The notes beneath the pieces are model-generated. The model did not search any database and had not been told where the DNA came from. It saw only the letters and a list, made by a program, of their open reading frames with translations. Shown in pieces: positions 16,791-25,420 of a stretch of 64,000 bases of DNA. Location of the stretch: positions 62,001 to 126,000 of the forward strand of contig JBMFKI010000001.1 of assembly GCA_049972525.1 (NCBI GenBank). Direction: 5' to 3'. This DNA comes from JAVZLQ01 sp049972525. GTDB taxonomy: Archaea; Thermoproteota; Bathyarchaeia; Bathyarchaeales; Bathycorpusculaceae. Every line of letters starts with the position of its first letter. Within the stretch, counting starts at the first letter, position 1. The position numbers and the translations under genes are program-made.

Positions 16791-17018
16791 ATGAAAACAT
16801 ATTTGACCATAATATTTAACAGTGAAGGCGCAAACCCTATAGAAGTTGTTGAACGCCTACGTTCTATAGGATTCAAACCGCTGAAGGGAGTACATGATCA
16901 CGTTTATGATTGGGGCAGAAAGAAAGTCGAGCTTGAGGACATCCTACAAGTTGCATGCTCAGTCCACGAAACACTAAGAGGCTGCAAAGTGCTTTACAAA
17001 TTGCAAACCAAAGAATGA
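16791..17018 (+). CDS. Small conserved-looking protein, unknown
   Basis: The 75-aa protein starts MKTYLTIIFNSEGANPIEVV and includes LRSIGFKPLKGVHDHVYDWG. The alternating strand-helix pattern suggests a ferredoxin-like alpha/beta sandwich. The family is not recognised. It follows pyrE by 60 bp and faces the DUF123-kinase gene tail to tail with a 10-bp gap. Confidence 0.6.
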   Translation: MKTYLTIIFNSEGANPIEVVERLRSIGFKPLKGVHDHVYDWGRKKVELEDILQVACSVHETLRGCKVLYKLQTKE

Positions 17019-17028
17019 GCCAATACCG

Positions 17029-17985
17029 CTAACAGTAGCGTTCAACGATAAACATCATTATTTTTTTGGCGCATTCTTCTGGCGATAGTCTCGCAGCATC
17101 AACCTTTACTTCTGGATTTAAGGGTTCCTCGTATGGCTGTCCTATTCCTGGTACGGTTGGTGCCTTGCCCTTTAAAGCCGTTTCGTATATTTTTTGGGGA
17201 GCAAGATGCGTTTCTGTGCGTTTTGACTCTCGTTGCATGCAGATTTCTAATGGACATTCGAGGTAAGCCTCTATAAACTTTGGAATTTGTGCCCTTGCAT
17301 TTTCACGGTAACGTCTTAAATTGCCAGTAGCGTCTATAACGACATTAACGCCGTTTTCTGTGAGCAGTTTGGCAATATAAACGAGTGTTACATAAACAGC
17401 GTCACGTTCCTCCAACGTGTATTTTGGTTTCGGCGTCATAAACTTTCGCAGCAAATCTGAAGACAAAAGTTGCGCGTGAATTCCATTTTTCTCAAGAAGG
17501 CTTATTAACGCTTTTGAAACAACGGATTTGCCGCTTCCAGGCAGACCAGTAATCCAGACACACCAACCCCCATGCATTGCAGAAGTCCCCTTGAAGCTAT
17601 TTTCGTGTAGAAGTTTGAAGAAGGCTTTATTATCGTTTATTTTGAAGAGGTGGCTTTGACACCTGCAGTCTGACGAACCGAACCTACTTATGGGAGAACC
17701 TATTCCGTTGAGTTTCTTTGCAAAATCACATTCAAAGGAGCGCTCAGCATTTTCCTTATAAAAAGCGTTCAAAACTTTCACGTCTTCATTATCTAATAAG
17801 TAGTCTATGTGCCAAAATTTCCGCTTATCATCCTTCATGTGGCGATTTATGCGGCTTTCCAAATTTCTCTGCGCAGAACCTACATAAACATAAAGCCCTT
17901 TTCTAAAATATCTTGTGCCCAAGCCACCGATTTCTACATGAATATTTTTGCTAATAGAGATTAGTAGAAGGTATATGCCCCTCAC
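17029..17985 (-). CDS. DUF123 (GIY-YIG-like) domain fused to an APS-kinase-like P-loop kinase
   Basis: Residues 1 to about 125 are a DUF123/GIY-YIG-like module (RGIYLLLIS, LYVYVGSAQRNLESRINRH, FWHIDYLL, then a Cys/His cluster SDCRCQSHLF). Residues about 138-318 are a CysC-type kinase with P-loop GLPGSGKS (147-154) and a C-terminal PGIGQPYEEPLNPEV. The DGD and ENIRR-like elements that bind APS in true APS kinases are replaced (LSSDLLRK; RDAVYVTLVYIA), so the substrate may differ. GTG start overlaps the stop of a 44-aa gene by 4 bp. The frame is open through the junction, so this is a real fusion in this sequence. Confidence 0.85.
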   Translation of the reverse strand: MRGIYLLLISISKNIHVEIGGLGTRYFRKGLYVYVGSAQRNLESRINRHMKDDKRKFWHIDYLLDNEDVKVLNAFYKENAERSFECDFAKKLNGIGSPISRFGSSDCRCQSHLFKINDNKAFFKLLHENSFKGTSAMHGGWCVWITGLPGSGKSVVSKALISLLEKNGIHAQLLSSDLLRKFMTPKPKYTLEERDAVYVTLVYIAKLLTENGVNVVIDATGNLRRYRENARAQIPKFIEAYLECPLEICMQRESKRTETHLAPQKIYETALKGKAPTVPGIGQPYEEPLNPEVKVDAARLSPEECAKKIMMFIVERYC

Positions 17986-18116
17986 GTGCGCTCATCTGTC
18001 ACCTTTACACTTTTATACCATTTTAAAATCTCATTCACAGCTTTATCAGAATACCCCACGCTTTTAAGGGTTCTTTTTAATTCCCTGAGGGATTCTATAC
18101 TCAGAAACGCCGCCAC
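17982..18116 (-). CDS. 44-aa helical protein coupled to the DUF123-kinase gene
   Basis: A short frame starts GTG 18116 and reads MAAFLSIESLRELKRTLKSV then GYSDKAVNEILKWYK, ending in TGA that overlaps the next gene's GTG (GTGA). Two amphipathic helices with a GYSDKAVNEIL turn look protein-like, and the 4-bp overlap supports translation. No family recognised. The exact start is uncertain because the frame is open a little further upstream. Confidence 0.55.
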   Translation of the reverse strand: MAAFLSIESLRELKRTLKSVGYSDKAVNEILKWYKSVKVTDERT

Positions 18117-18191
18117 CGCAACTAAGTTTACCAGTTTATCTTTTAACCTTTACCATCACAGTTGACACATAACCGGTGAGCAACAGCACAT

Positions 18192-19295
18192 CTAGAAGAA
18201 CGCTTCTACATCTTCAAAGTCAAACTTCTTGATCTTAAGAACCTTGCTTGCGAACCTAAAAATCTTTTGTCTAACATCTATCGGAAGGTTCGGATACCAC
18301 AATGGCGAGGCAATTACAAGACTCCGCCAAGCATAAAAGGGCTGCACGACACTTAATATTTCATCGTCGCCAGTTTTGTCCATGTAATTTCTCCAGAATA
18401 GCAAAAACAAACGTAGAAACGGACCATCCATCCTCCCAAATGTCTGCAGAGAATAGAAAATGTAGTTTACCGTCATTGCCGTTACATCGTCAGCAGGTTC
18501 ACCCCATTCACCCCTACTGCGGTCCAAAACTGTAAAGTTTAGCCCCAGCCTGAACAAAATATTCCACGGATGAAAATCACCATGCACTTGCGAAAGTCTA
18601 TGCGTTTTTCCTTTAAGACGCCAACGCCATTCAATGCATGTTTTTTCAAAGTCAACAAAATATTTTTCATCTACGTACTTTAAGCCGCTTGGATAGCTGT
18701 CAGTTAACCCAAAAATGCCTTCTCCATGCCCAATCAAATCGCGAATTCGCCTTACGTAAAGTTCTGGATGCTCCTTATTCTTCTCGGAGTGAATTTGAAC
18801 AAGGTAATCTGATAAGGCCAAACAGCGCTCCTCATCTAAATCTGCGAGTTCCCCAGACTCCTTAATGCGGTCTAAATCGTAGTAGTATGGTGTGCCCTCA
18901 ATAAATTCTGTTACGATGAAAAATTCGTGACAGTCACCGAGGGATTTCAGAGTTTCACCGTCCTTCAAAAAGGCGCCAACATCAACGGATGAAACGTGTT
19001 TAGGCAGTTTGTTGAAAGCTGAGTGTTGCCAAAGTAGAACCCCCGCCCTGTCGGAAAAGTAATCGTGCCCAAAACCTTCAGGGCGCATAGACTCTAAAAC
19101 AACTCGCTTAGGCTCTTTGTTGAGTACAAACTCGATTAGGTAGGGCACGCCGTAACCGAACCCCTTCAACTCGGCTTGTTCGCCGCCTCCCATCGGAGTT
19201 ACGCTCAAAACTTTCACTTTTGCCTTATAAACACTTGAAAGGTACTCTTCGAGGCGCTCAATCTTCAGGTTTAACAAGCGAGGCTTCACCGACAT
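18192..19295 (-). CDS. Aminoglycoside phosphotransferase (APH)-fold kinase, substrate unknown
   Basis: The Brenner-type catalytic motif is HGDFHPWN at 238-245 and the metal-binding aspartate lies in VLDRSRGEWGEPADD (D258). Family members phosphorylate small molecules such as antibiotics, choline, sugars or CoA precursors. ATG 19295 is chosen because a TATA element at 19316-19324 would give a leaderless transcript there; a GTG at 19310 is the alternative. It is the first gene of a minus-strand set with the 44-aa and DUF123-kinase genes, which suggests a shared phosphorylation pathway. Confidence 0.78.
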   Translation of the reverse strand: MSVKPRLLNLKIERLEEYLSSVYKAKVKVLSVTPMGGGEQAELKGFGYGVPYLIEFVLNKEPKRVVLESMRPEGFGHDYFSDRAGVLLWQHSAFNKLPKHVSSVDVGAFLKDGETLKSLGDCHEFFIVTEFIEGTPYYYDLDRIKESGELADLDEERCLALSDYLVQIHSEKNKEHPELYVRRIRDLIGHGEGIFGLTDSYPSGLKYVDEKYFVDFEKTCIEWRWRLKGKTHRLSQVHGDFHPWNILFRLGLNFTVLDRSRGEWGEPADDVTAMTVNYIFYSLQTFGRMDGPFLRLFLLFWRNYMDKTGDDEILSVVQPFYAWRSLVIASPLWYPNLPIDVRQKIFRFASKVLKIKKFDFEDVEAFF

Positions 19296-19315
19296 GAAGG
19301 TTGTGTTCACTAGTT

Positions 19316-19324
19316 AAAAATATA
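19316..19324 (-). promoter_or_regulatory. Putative TATA box of the APH/DUF123-kinase gene set
   Basis: On the minus strand the stretch reads TATATTTTT, centred about 25 bp before ATG 19295. The same AT-rich block could serve the divergent deaminase gene (GTG 19363). Confidence 0.4.
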
Positions 19325-19362
19325 ACGATGCTAAAGGCACATTACCAAAAGGGCGAGTTACA

Positions 19363-20709
19363 GTGAACATCTTAATTCAAGGCGGAACAATACTCACAAT
19401 GAAGGACAGAAAGATAATTCGCGAGGGCGCTGTTGCTATAGAAGAGGATACTATAGTTGAAGTGGGCAAAGAGCATAAGCTAAAAAGGAAGTACAGTAGA
19501 GGATACGAAAAGATAAACGCTAAAAATCGGGTTATAATGCCAGGCTTAATAAATACACATCAACATGCTGCCATGAGCCTTTTAAGAGGATACGCAGATG
19601 ATTTACCACTTCAAGAGTGGCTTGAAAAGTGGATATGGCCCGTTGAGAAGAACATGAGCGCACACGACATTTATGTTGGAGCCTTATTAACGGCAGCAGA
19701 ATCGATTATGAGTGGAACAACAACAATTAACACAATGTACCATTACACGCCAGAAGAAAATGAGGCGAAAGCACTTGCAGATGCCGGAGTAAGAGGCGTT
19801 GTTGGCCACGTTTGTTTCTCCTGGCGAAAAAAGGAGGATAAAAAAGCCCTAGATGATTTAGCTAGGAACTGGCATGGTAAAGCTGGCGGACTGATTCGTG
19901 TAAGTGTAGACCCACATGCGCCTTACACGGTAGACCCAGAATATATGAGGGAATTGAAGGAAAAGGAGCGCGAGCTAAATCGAAGATATGGTTCCGAAAA
20001 TAGTCCGATAATTTGGCACATTCACATCGCAGAAACATTCGATGAAAAAGAGAAAATTCAAAGCGCATTTAACTTGAAGCTGAAAACCGGTATAATGGAG
20101 TATCTGGATTCCCTAGAAACTTTGGGAGCACATGTAATTGCGGCGCATTGTGTAGCATTAACAGACATGGATATGGTTGTTATGAAGAAGCGGAGCGTGA
20201 AAGTATCGCATAACCCAATTTCAAATCTTAAACTTGCCTCAGGCATATGTCGGGTTCCAACGATGCTCAAAAAGGGCATAACTGTTTCGCTTGGCACAGA
20301 TAGCCCATGCTCCAACAACACAGCAGACATGTTTGAAACTATGAAAGTCACGGCGATTTTGCACAAAGGCGTAAACAAAAATCCGACACTTATGCCTGCG
20401 GAACAAGTTTTAGAGATGGCAACAGTGGAAGGCGCAAAAGCATTGTCATGGGAAAACGAAATAGGCTCAATAGAGGTTGGGAAAAAGGCAGACATGATAA
20501 TTGTTAACCTTGAAGAGCCACATCTACAACCAGTTTACAGCGAAGCAAGTCACTTGGTGTATGCTGTCAAGGGCTCCGACGTTGAAACAGTAATAGTTAA
20601 CGGCGAAATACTTATGGAAAACAGAGAACTTAAAACTTTAAACATCGAAAATGTCGTGAAAATGGCGGAAAAAGCAAAAAACAGCCTCTTAGACAAGTTA
20701 AAACGTTAA
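19363..20709 (+). CDS. mtaD: 5'-methylthioadenosine / S-adenosylhomocysteine deaminase (amidohydrolase)
   Basis: This 448-aa amidohydrolase has metal ligands in NTHQHAAMSLLRG, the conserved HIHIAET, AAHCVALTD and SLGTDSPCSNNT, in the order of the MtaD/DadD family, which deaminates SAH, MTA and related nucleosides. It is followed after 43 bp by SAH hydrolase. That pairing fits the archaeal route in which SAH is first deaminated to S-inosylhomocysteine and then hydrolysed. GTG start at 19363. Confidence 0.9.
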   Translation: MNILIQGGTILTMKDRKIIREGAVAIEEDTIVEVGKEHKLKRKYSRGYEKINAKNRVIMPGLINTHQHAAMSLLRGYADDLPLQEWLEKWIWPVEKNMSAHDIYVGALLTAAESIMSGTTTINTMYHYTPEENEAKALADAGVRGVVGHVCFSWRKKEDKKALDDLARNWHGKAGGLIRVSVDPHAPYTVDPEYMRELKEKERELNRRYGSENSPIIWHIHIAETFDEKEKIQSAFNLKLKTGIMEYLDSLETLGAHVIAAHCVALTDMDMVVMKKRSVKVSHNPISNLKLASGICRVPTMLKKGITVSLGTDSPCSNNTADMFETMKVTAILHKGVNKNPTLMPAEQVLEMATVEGAKALSWENEIGSIEVGKKADMIIVNLEEPHLQPVYSEASHLVYAVKGSDVETVIVNGEILMENRELKTLNIENVVKMAEKAKNSLLDKLKR

Positions 20710-20752
20710 CGTTAAATAGCTTGTTAAAATGAGCCTACAGTGAAGTGGAAAA

Positions 20753-22009
20753 ATGAGAGAATCCAAAGTTAAAGACAAAAGCCTAGCTCCAAAGGGTAAT
20801 TTACAAATAGAATGGGCTTCGAAACACATGCCAGTTCTGGAGCAAATCAAGCAAAGGTTCACCAAAGAAAAACCTCTTAGGGGCTTAACACTTGGCGCGT
20901 GCTTGCATGTGACAAAGGAAACGGCGGTTCTCATTGAAGCTTTCCTCGCTAGCGGAGCCAAAGTGGCATTATGCGGTTCAAACCCGCTTTCCACACAAGA
21001 CGAAGTAGCAGCGGCCCTCACAGAGAAAGGCGCCTACGTCTTTGCATGGAGGGGACAAACAACAGAAGAGTATTATTGGTGTGTCGAACGCGTAATCGAC
21101 TTTAAACCAGTAATAACGCTTGATGATGGAGCAGATCTTGTCGGAACTATTCACGGCAAAAGGACAGAAGCAATCAGAAACATTAAGGGTGGAACAGAGG
21201 AAACCACGACGGGTGTCTTAAGGTTGCGCGCAATGGAAAAAACAGGAGCGCTCAAATATCCAATAATTGCCGTGAACGATGCCTACACGAAGTACTTGTT
21301 TGATAACCGTTACGGAACCGGGCAAAGTACCATAGATGGAATCCTAAGGGCGACCAACATTCTTTTAGCAGGTAAAAACTTCGTTGTCTGCGGCTATGGG
21401 TGGTGTGCAAGAGGAATCGCTATGCGCGCACAAGGCATGGGAGCAAACGTAATAATAACAGAAGTTAACCCACTTAGAGCACTTGAAGCAGCGCTAAACG
21501 GTTTCCGCGTTATGCCCATAGCGGAAGCAGCCACGATAGGCGACATATTCGTCACAGCAACAGGAGACATAAGCGTAATTAGAAAAGAGCACATGGAAAA
21601 AATGAAGGACGGCGCGATACTTGCAAACAGCGGACACTTCAACGTTGAAATAAACATAAAAGACCTTAAAGAAATATCCGCAACGAAGAGGAACATACGT
21701 CCAAACTTAGATGAATACACGCTTAAGAATGGAAGGAAACTCTATCTCCTAGCGGAGGGAAGACTCGTGAACTTGGCAGCTGCAGAAGGACACCCATCAG
21801 AAGTTATGGACATGTCATTTGCAAACCAAGCCTTATGTGTGGAATACCTCGCCAAGACAGAGAGGTTACCGCCGAAAGTTCACATGGTGCCAAAAGAGAT
21901 AGATGAAACTGTTGCTAGGCTTAAACTAAAGGCGATGAATATAAGGATAGATGAGTTAACGGAAGAACAAAGAGAGTATTTATCAACGTGGGAGATGGGA
22001 ACAATCTAA
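20753..22009 (+). CDS. ahcY: S-adenosylhomocysteine (or S-inosylhomocysteine) hydrolase
   Basis: This 418-aa AHCY protein shows the NAD-binding GYGWCARGIAMRAQGMG, the TTGVLRLRAMEK region, NDAYTKYLFDNRYGTGQS and a C-terminal LPPKVHMVPKEIDE. It lacks the plant/bacterial 40-residue insertion, as expected for archaea. The enzyme regenerates homocysteine from the methylation by-product. With the adjacent deaminase, the physiological substrate may be S-inosylhomocysteine. Confidence 0.94.
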   Translation: MRESKVKDKSLAPKGNLQIEWASKHMPVLEQIKQRFTKEKPLRGLTLGACLHVTKETAVLIEAFLASGAKVALCGSNPLSTQDEVAAALTEKGAYVFAWRGQTTEEYYWCVERVIDFKPVITLDDGADLVGTIHGKRTEAIRNIKGGTEETTTGVLRLRAMEKTGALKYPIIAVNDAYTKYLFDNRYGTGQSTIDGILRATNILLAGKNFVVCGYGWCARGIAMRAQGMGANVIITEVNPLRALEAALNGFRVMPIAEAATIGDIFVTATGDISVIRKEHMEKMKDGAILANSGHFNVEINIKDLKEISATKRNIRPNLDEYTLKNGRKLYLLAEGRLVNLAAAEGHPSEVMDMSFANQALCVEYLAKTERLPPKVHMVPKEIDETVARLKLKAMNIRIDELTEEQREYLSTWEMGTI

Positions 22010-22082
22010 TAATAAACCGAAAAACATGGCAAAATTTTTAAAGCATAAGTGAGTAAACATGGGTTCATATGGTGATGTATAA

Positions 22083-22448
22083 ATGGTTAGTAAAGATCAA
22101 TCTATAGGTGGAATAATATTGGTGGTATGCGTGATCGTTGCCCTCTTCTATACAGTAACTCTCTTCTATCCAGACTGGATGATAAGCGTTGGATGGGCAA
22201 GCGATAAGGGTAGTGTGCAATTCTGGCTGGTAGCAGTTCCAGTGTTCATTGCGTTCATCGCAATAATGGCAATAGGTGCGTGGATTGGATTAACAATGGC
22301 TACAACTCCACCGCCAAAACCAATAGAGGAAATCACAAAGGAAATGGAAGAGAAAGCGGAAGAAAAAGTTGAGGAAGAAAAGCCTGAGGAAAAACAAGCG
22401 ACGGAAGCAGAAGAAGAGAGAAAAGCTGAAAGGAAAAGGAAGAGTTAG
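22083..22448 (+). CDS. Two-helix membrane protein with acidic cytoplasmic tail, unknown
   Basis: 121 aa: helix 1 (IIVVC-type segment IGGIILVVCVIVALFYTV), helix 2 (FWLVAVPVFIAFIAIMAIGA), then a 45-residue tail rich in glutamate and lysine ending ERKAERKRKS. No family recognised. Preceded by a GGTGATG ribosome site and an AT-rich TATA-like block near 22031. Transcribed alone after ahcY. Confidence 0.7.
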   Translation: MVSKDQSIGGIILVVCVIVALFYTVTLFYPDWMISVGWASDKGSVQFWLVAVPVFIAFIAIMAIGAWIGLTMATTPPPKPIEEITKEMEEKAEEKVEEEKPEEKQATEAEEERKAERKRKS

Positions 22449-22610
22449 AAGACACCCCAACAGCTTTTTACGCTCATTTTCCATTTCAGTGAAGACACTT
22501 TAACTAGTGCTTCCTCTATGCAGTCCTTACTTTATTAGATGCTTCAAGTTTTATCTCTGCTCCTATTGCAACTTGTATGCTCCTTTTTCAAAATTAATTA
22601 CACGCCCACG

Positions 22611-23804
22611 CTATGGAGAAGCTAGTTTCTTAAGGTCGTCTACACCTTCAGCATACCCTGAAGCTATTAGAATGTCACCTACCTCAATCTTCGAGTCGGA
22701 TCTAGGTCTCACGCATCTGTCGCCTTTCCGTATGGCAAGAATCCACATGCCAGTTTCCTCTGGAATGTTTGCCTCACGTATTGTCTTGTTGACCAACGGC
22801 GATTTTTCTGTTACTCGTGCACGTACAATTGTCTCTTGAGCCTCTTCAATCGTACTTCTTAAAATTGGGTGCGGCTTTAAGCCTCTCAGCACCACTTCAG
22901 CTATTTCAGCTGCAGCATCTGCTATTTTTTCGGCGACAACACCGAGTCTTATTAGACCAAGAAAACCTCGAGCTTCTTCCCTTTTGAAACCGCTTGAAAG
23001 GACACATAGTTCAAAGTCTGTGTGCAGCTTATCCACGTATTCTTCAAGTTTTTGAACTTCTTCTGCTAGCTCTCCGCTGTCGCATAATAATGCTGAATAT
23101 GCCAAGTCAATCATTAATTCTGACGTGTCTTTCAGCTCAACAAAGCGTTTAACAACATCTTCAAACTGTTTCTGCTGATTTTTCGACACCTTCAATTGTT
23201 CAGTTTTTATGCTTTTTCCCTCTGCAACAATCTTAAATTCGCCGATTCCACCGGGTGCTCCTCTGGCAATTAAGAAGTCGCCGATTTTAATTATCTCTGA
23301 ATCTTTTGGGTCGATTAGCCAATCTTTGTTTCGTTTAATTGCTATTATGTCAACACCCATCTCCGCTGCTAACCTTAACTCGCCAATTTCTTTTCCAGCG
23401 ATTGCGGATCCCTCTTTTACCTCAGCGCGCATCAGACGTTCCTCCACCTTTTCGAAAATTTCACTAACAATTGGGTGTACACCGATGTTTTGGGTAATTA
23501 TTGCAGCGATATCAGCGGCAGCGTCAGAAATTTTATTCGTGGCAGAAGCCACAACAGAAACCCCGAGCAAGTCTTCAGCATCCTTTGCATCCCTTGCAGC
23601 AACCATTATCGAAATCTCAAGGAGATAAGCTAGCGTATCAACACGTGCCTCAAGTTCCAGAACATCCTCTGCAAGGTCTCTATCATTAAATAGCGCTGCC
23701 GAATAAGCTAAATCAATCATCAACTCGGAGAGATTCTTCATATCCAAGAGAAGTTCTCTAGCTGGTATAGGCTTGTATTCTATTTTCTCGAAGCGGCGGG
23801 GCAT
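22611..23804 (-). CDS. Duplicated PhoU / RCK-C (TrkA-C) domain protein
   Basis: 397 aa built as two repeats of PhoU-like helices followed by an RCK_C domain: the first around LSELMIDLAYSAALFNDRDL then RLAAEMGVDIIAIKRN, the second around TSELMIDLAYSALLCDSGEL then PEETGMWILAIRKG. RCK_C domains bind ligands or ions and gate transporters. It is co-directional with, and 73 bp downstream of, the MgtE-like gene, so regulating that cation transporter is likely. Internal duplication is obvious from the repeated SELMIDLAYSA. Confidence 0.88.
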   Translation of the reverse strand: MPRRFEKIEYKPIPARELLLDMKNLSELMIDLAYSAALFNDRDLAEDVLELEARVDTLAYLLEISIMVAARDAKDAEDLLGVSVVASATNKISDAAADIAAIITQNIGVHPIVSEIFEKVEERLMRAEVKEGSAIAGKEIGELRLAAEMGVDIIAIKRNKDWLIDPKDSEIIKIGDFLIARGAPGGIGEFKIVAEGKSIKTEQLKVSKNQQKQFEDVVKRFVELKDTSELMIDLAYSALLCDSGELAEEVQKLEEYVDKLHTDFELCVLSSGFKREEARGFLGLIRLGVVAEKIADAAAEIAEVVLRGLKPHPILRSTIEEAQETIVRARVTEKSPLVNKTIREANIPEETGMWILAIRKGDRCVRPRSDSKIEVGDILIASGYAEGVDDLKKLASP

Positions 23805-23877
23805 ACTTCTTTTATCGCTCCAAGCGACAAATTATAAGTAAGGAATATTTTAACCTATACTTTTTAAGTAAAAGGCT

Positions 23878-25086
23878 TCAGCGGCACAGAACCAAGGCTA
23901 TAAGCAAGGCTATAGAGGCAACGCTGCCTGCAAGAGAACTTTCAATTGGAATAATAAAGTTGTCTGGGTCAAGTCCTTTATGGAAAGTCAGAACTGCAGT
24001 CGCGTAGGATATCAATACTATTAGCGAAATAGCAATCACGTTCGTAGTCAGCATGACCGCCGTGAAAAGTAAGAATTTTGAGAAGGCATTGCTTATAAAA
24101 ATGGATATTGTCGACAAAACAATAAACATTACTAAAGAAGAAGCCCACGCACCAAAAACGTGTGATAAATGACGCTTTATCGATGAAAGCGAAGGCTTAA
24201 GCAAACCTAATGTGAGTCTCGTTGTCGCAGTTGACCCAACAACAGACCCAACAGCACCAACCAAGCCGATTAGAGCTGGGTAAACAGCGTACACTTCACT
24301 TCTACCAGTCAATATAACTTTGCTTATCACATGCAAAAATGTGCCAGTAACGTTAACAATAAAAGCAATAAGGATTAAAGTGAAGGAAAATTCCTTGATG
24401 GTCTTAACAAAATCTTCCTCGTGGTGATTTCTCATGAAGATATAGCAAGCTAAAGCTGCAAACAGAACGGCGATCATAACTATTGCGTATTTGCCGAGTA
24501 AACCTGTAAGAAAGAACAAGTAAAGAACAATAGTGTAGCAAACAGTTATAATGATGTCAGCGGTAGCCGACGTCACTGGATAGAGTATGATGTCTGGATC
24601 CAAGCCTTTCTTGAAAGACGTAAAAGCAATGAATATTGTAAGAAAGGAAATAACTAACCCCAAGGCCATGGTTGCAATCGCAACTGTTAGAATTTCATAA
24701 AAATGTATGGCGAATATGCCCCAAAAAAGACTTCCAAAAACAAGAGAAACAAAACCCATAGCAAGGCATGTTTCCAAATTTATGAATACAATCGCATTTA
24801 ACAAATTGTAAAACGTCCTTGTGTTACCAAAAAACTTTGGGTAAATCATTCCAACATGCAACGCCGTGCTTAAACGTCCAGAAAGCAACCCAACAATCGT
24901 GCCCTTAGCGCTCAAGATTGTTGGGTAAACTGCAATAATCCAGGGGGTGTGAAAAGAATCAAGTTTTGAAATAACCAGCAGGTAAAATATAAGACCGGCA
25001 AACATTCCGCCGATATTAAAAATGTACGCTGCCAAAGATTCTCTGAAAGTTCTGGAAAAAACCCTTAGATCCAAATTGGAAGTCAT
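23878..25086 (-). CDS. Duplicated MgtE/SLC41-type divalent cation transporter
   Basis: About 402 aa, about ten membrane helices in two homologous halves, each ending with the MgtE-type motif KKGLDPDIILYP or HKGLDPDNFIIP. The helix-1/2 motif YPTILSAKGTIVGLLSGRLS in the first half and YPALIGLVGAVGSVVGSTATTR in the second is the SLC41 ion-pathway signature. It lacks cytoplasmic CBS domains; the neighbouring PhoU-RCK protein may take that control role. ATG 25086 is favoured over upstream TTG by the GGAGAGG ribosome site seven bases before it. Confidence 0.87.
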   Translation of the reverse strand: MTSNLDLRVFSRTFRESLAAYIFNIGGMFAGLIFYLLVISKLDSFHTPWIIAVYPTILSAKGTIVGLLSGRLSTALHVGMIYPKFFGNTRTFYNLLNAIVFINLETCLAMGFVSLVFGSLFWGIFAIHFYEILTVAIATMALGLVISFLTIFIAFTSFKKGLDPDIILYPVTSATADIIITVCYTIVLYLFFLTGLLGKYAIVMIAVLFAALACYIFMRNHHEEDFVKTIKEFSFTLILIAFIVNVTGTFLHVISKVILTGRSEVYAVYPALIGLVGAVGSVVGSTATTRLTLGLLKPSLSSIKRHLSHVFGAWASSLVMFIVLSTISIFISNAFSKFLLFTAVMLTTNVIAISLIVLISYATAVLTFHKGLDPDNFIIPIESSLAGSVASIALLIALVLCR

Positions 25087-25420
25087 CAGCAAACCCTCTC
25101 CGAAAAAAGTAGAGCTAGAAGCAAATTAATTGAGGTAAAAAACAAAGGGGGTTCTATCGCGTGGTTTGGCAGTATAATAGAGCGTCCGCTGTAGCAGAGG
25201 ACCATTTTCATCTCCATTTTGCCCACCATCTTCGCCCATCCATAGGCACCCCTTCAATGGAACTCCCCTTAAGGAGTCCTCAGACTTCACTCAGTACTCG
25301 CTACTAAACCATAAGAGGTTCGTGAATTCCTTAAATAAGTTTCCAAGCAAAAGCGGAACAAAAACCAATATTCTAAATTCATAACCTTTTTAATAACCCA
25401 CAATGCAACACTAACACAAA
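25087..25420. other. Gene-free gap with a GC-rich structured island (possible ncRNA or leader)
   Basis: This 334-bp gap separates the divergent MgtE-like gene and a 66-aa gene. Bases about 25141-25310 are richer in G and C than the flanks. They contain a hairpin at 25184-25202 (GTCC/GGAC and GCTG-type inner pairs around a short loop) and another at 25262-25277 (ACTCC/GGAGT). A 48-codon open frame from GTG 25161 to 25307 has odd composition and no family look. The island could be a structured RNA or part of the transporter's 5' leader. Strand is uncertain. Confidence 0.4.

Noticed and set aside
22507..22839. Open frame of 110 codons on the plus strand
   Set aside because: It mostly overlaps the PhoU-RCK gene in antisense and lacks protein-like features.
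25150..25205. tRNA-like stretch (TGGCAGTATAATAGAGCG followed by a hairpin)
   Set aside because: No matching acceptor stem or T-arm could be found.
25161..25307. A 48-codon open frame starting GTG in the GC-rich gap
   Set aside because: The peptide is rich in His, Ser and Pro, has no ribosome site and looks unlike neighbouring genes. A structured RNA is more likely.
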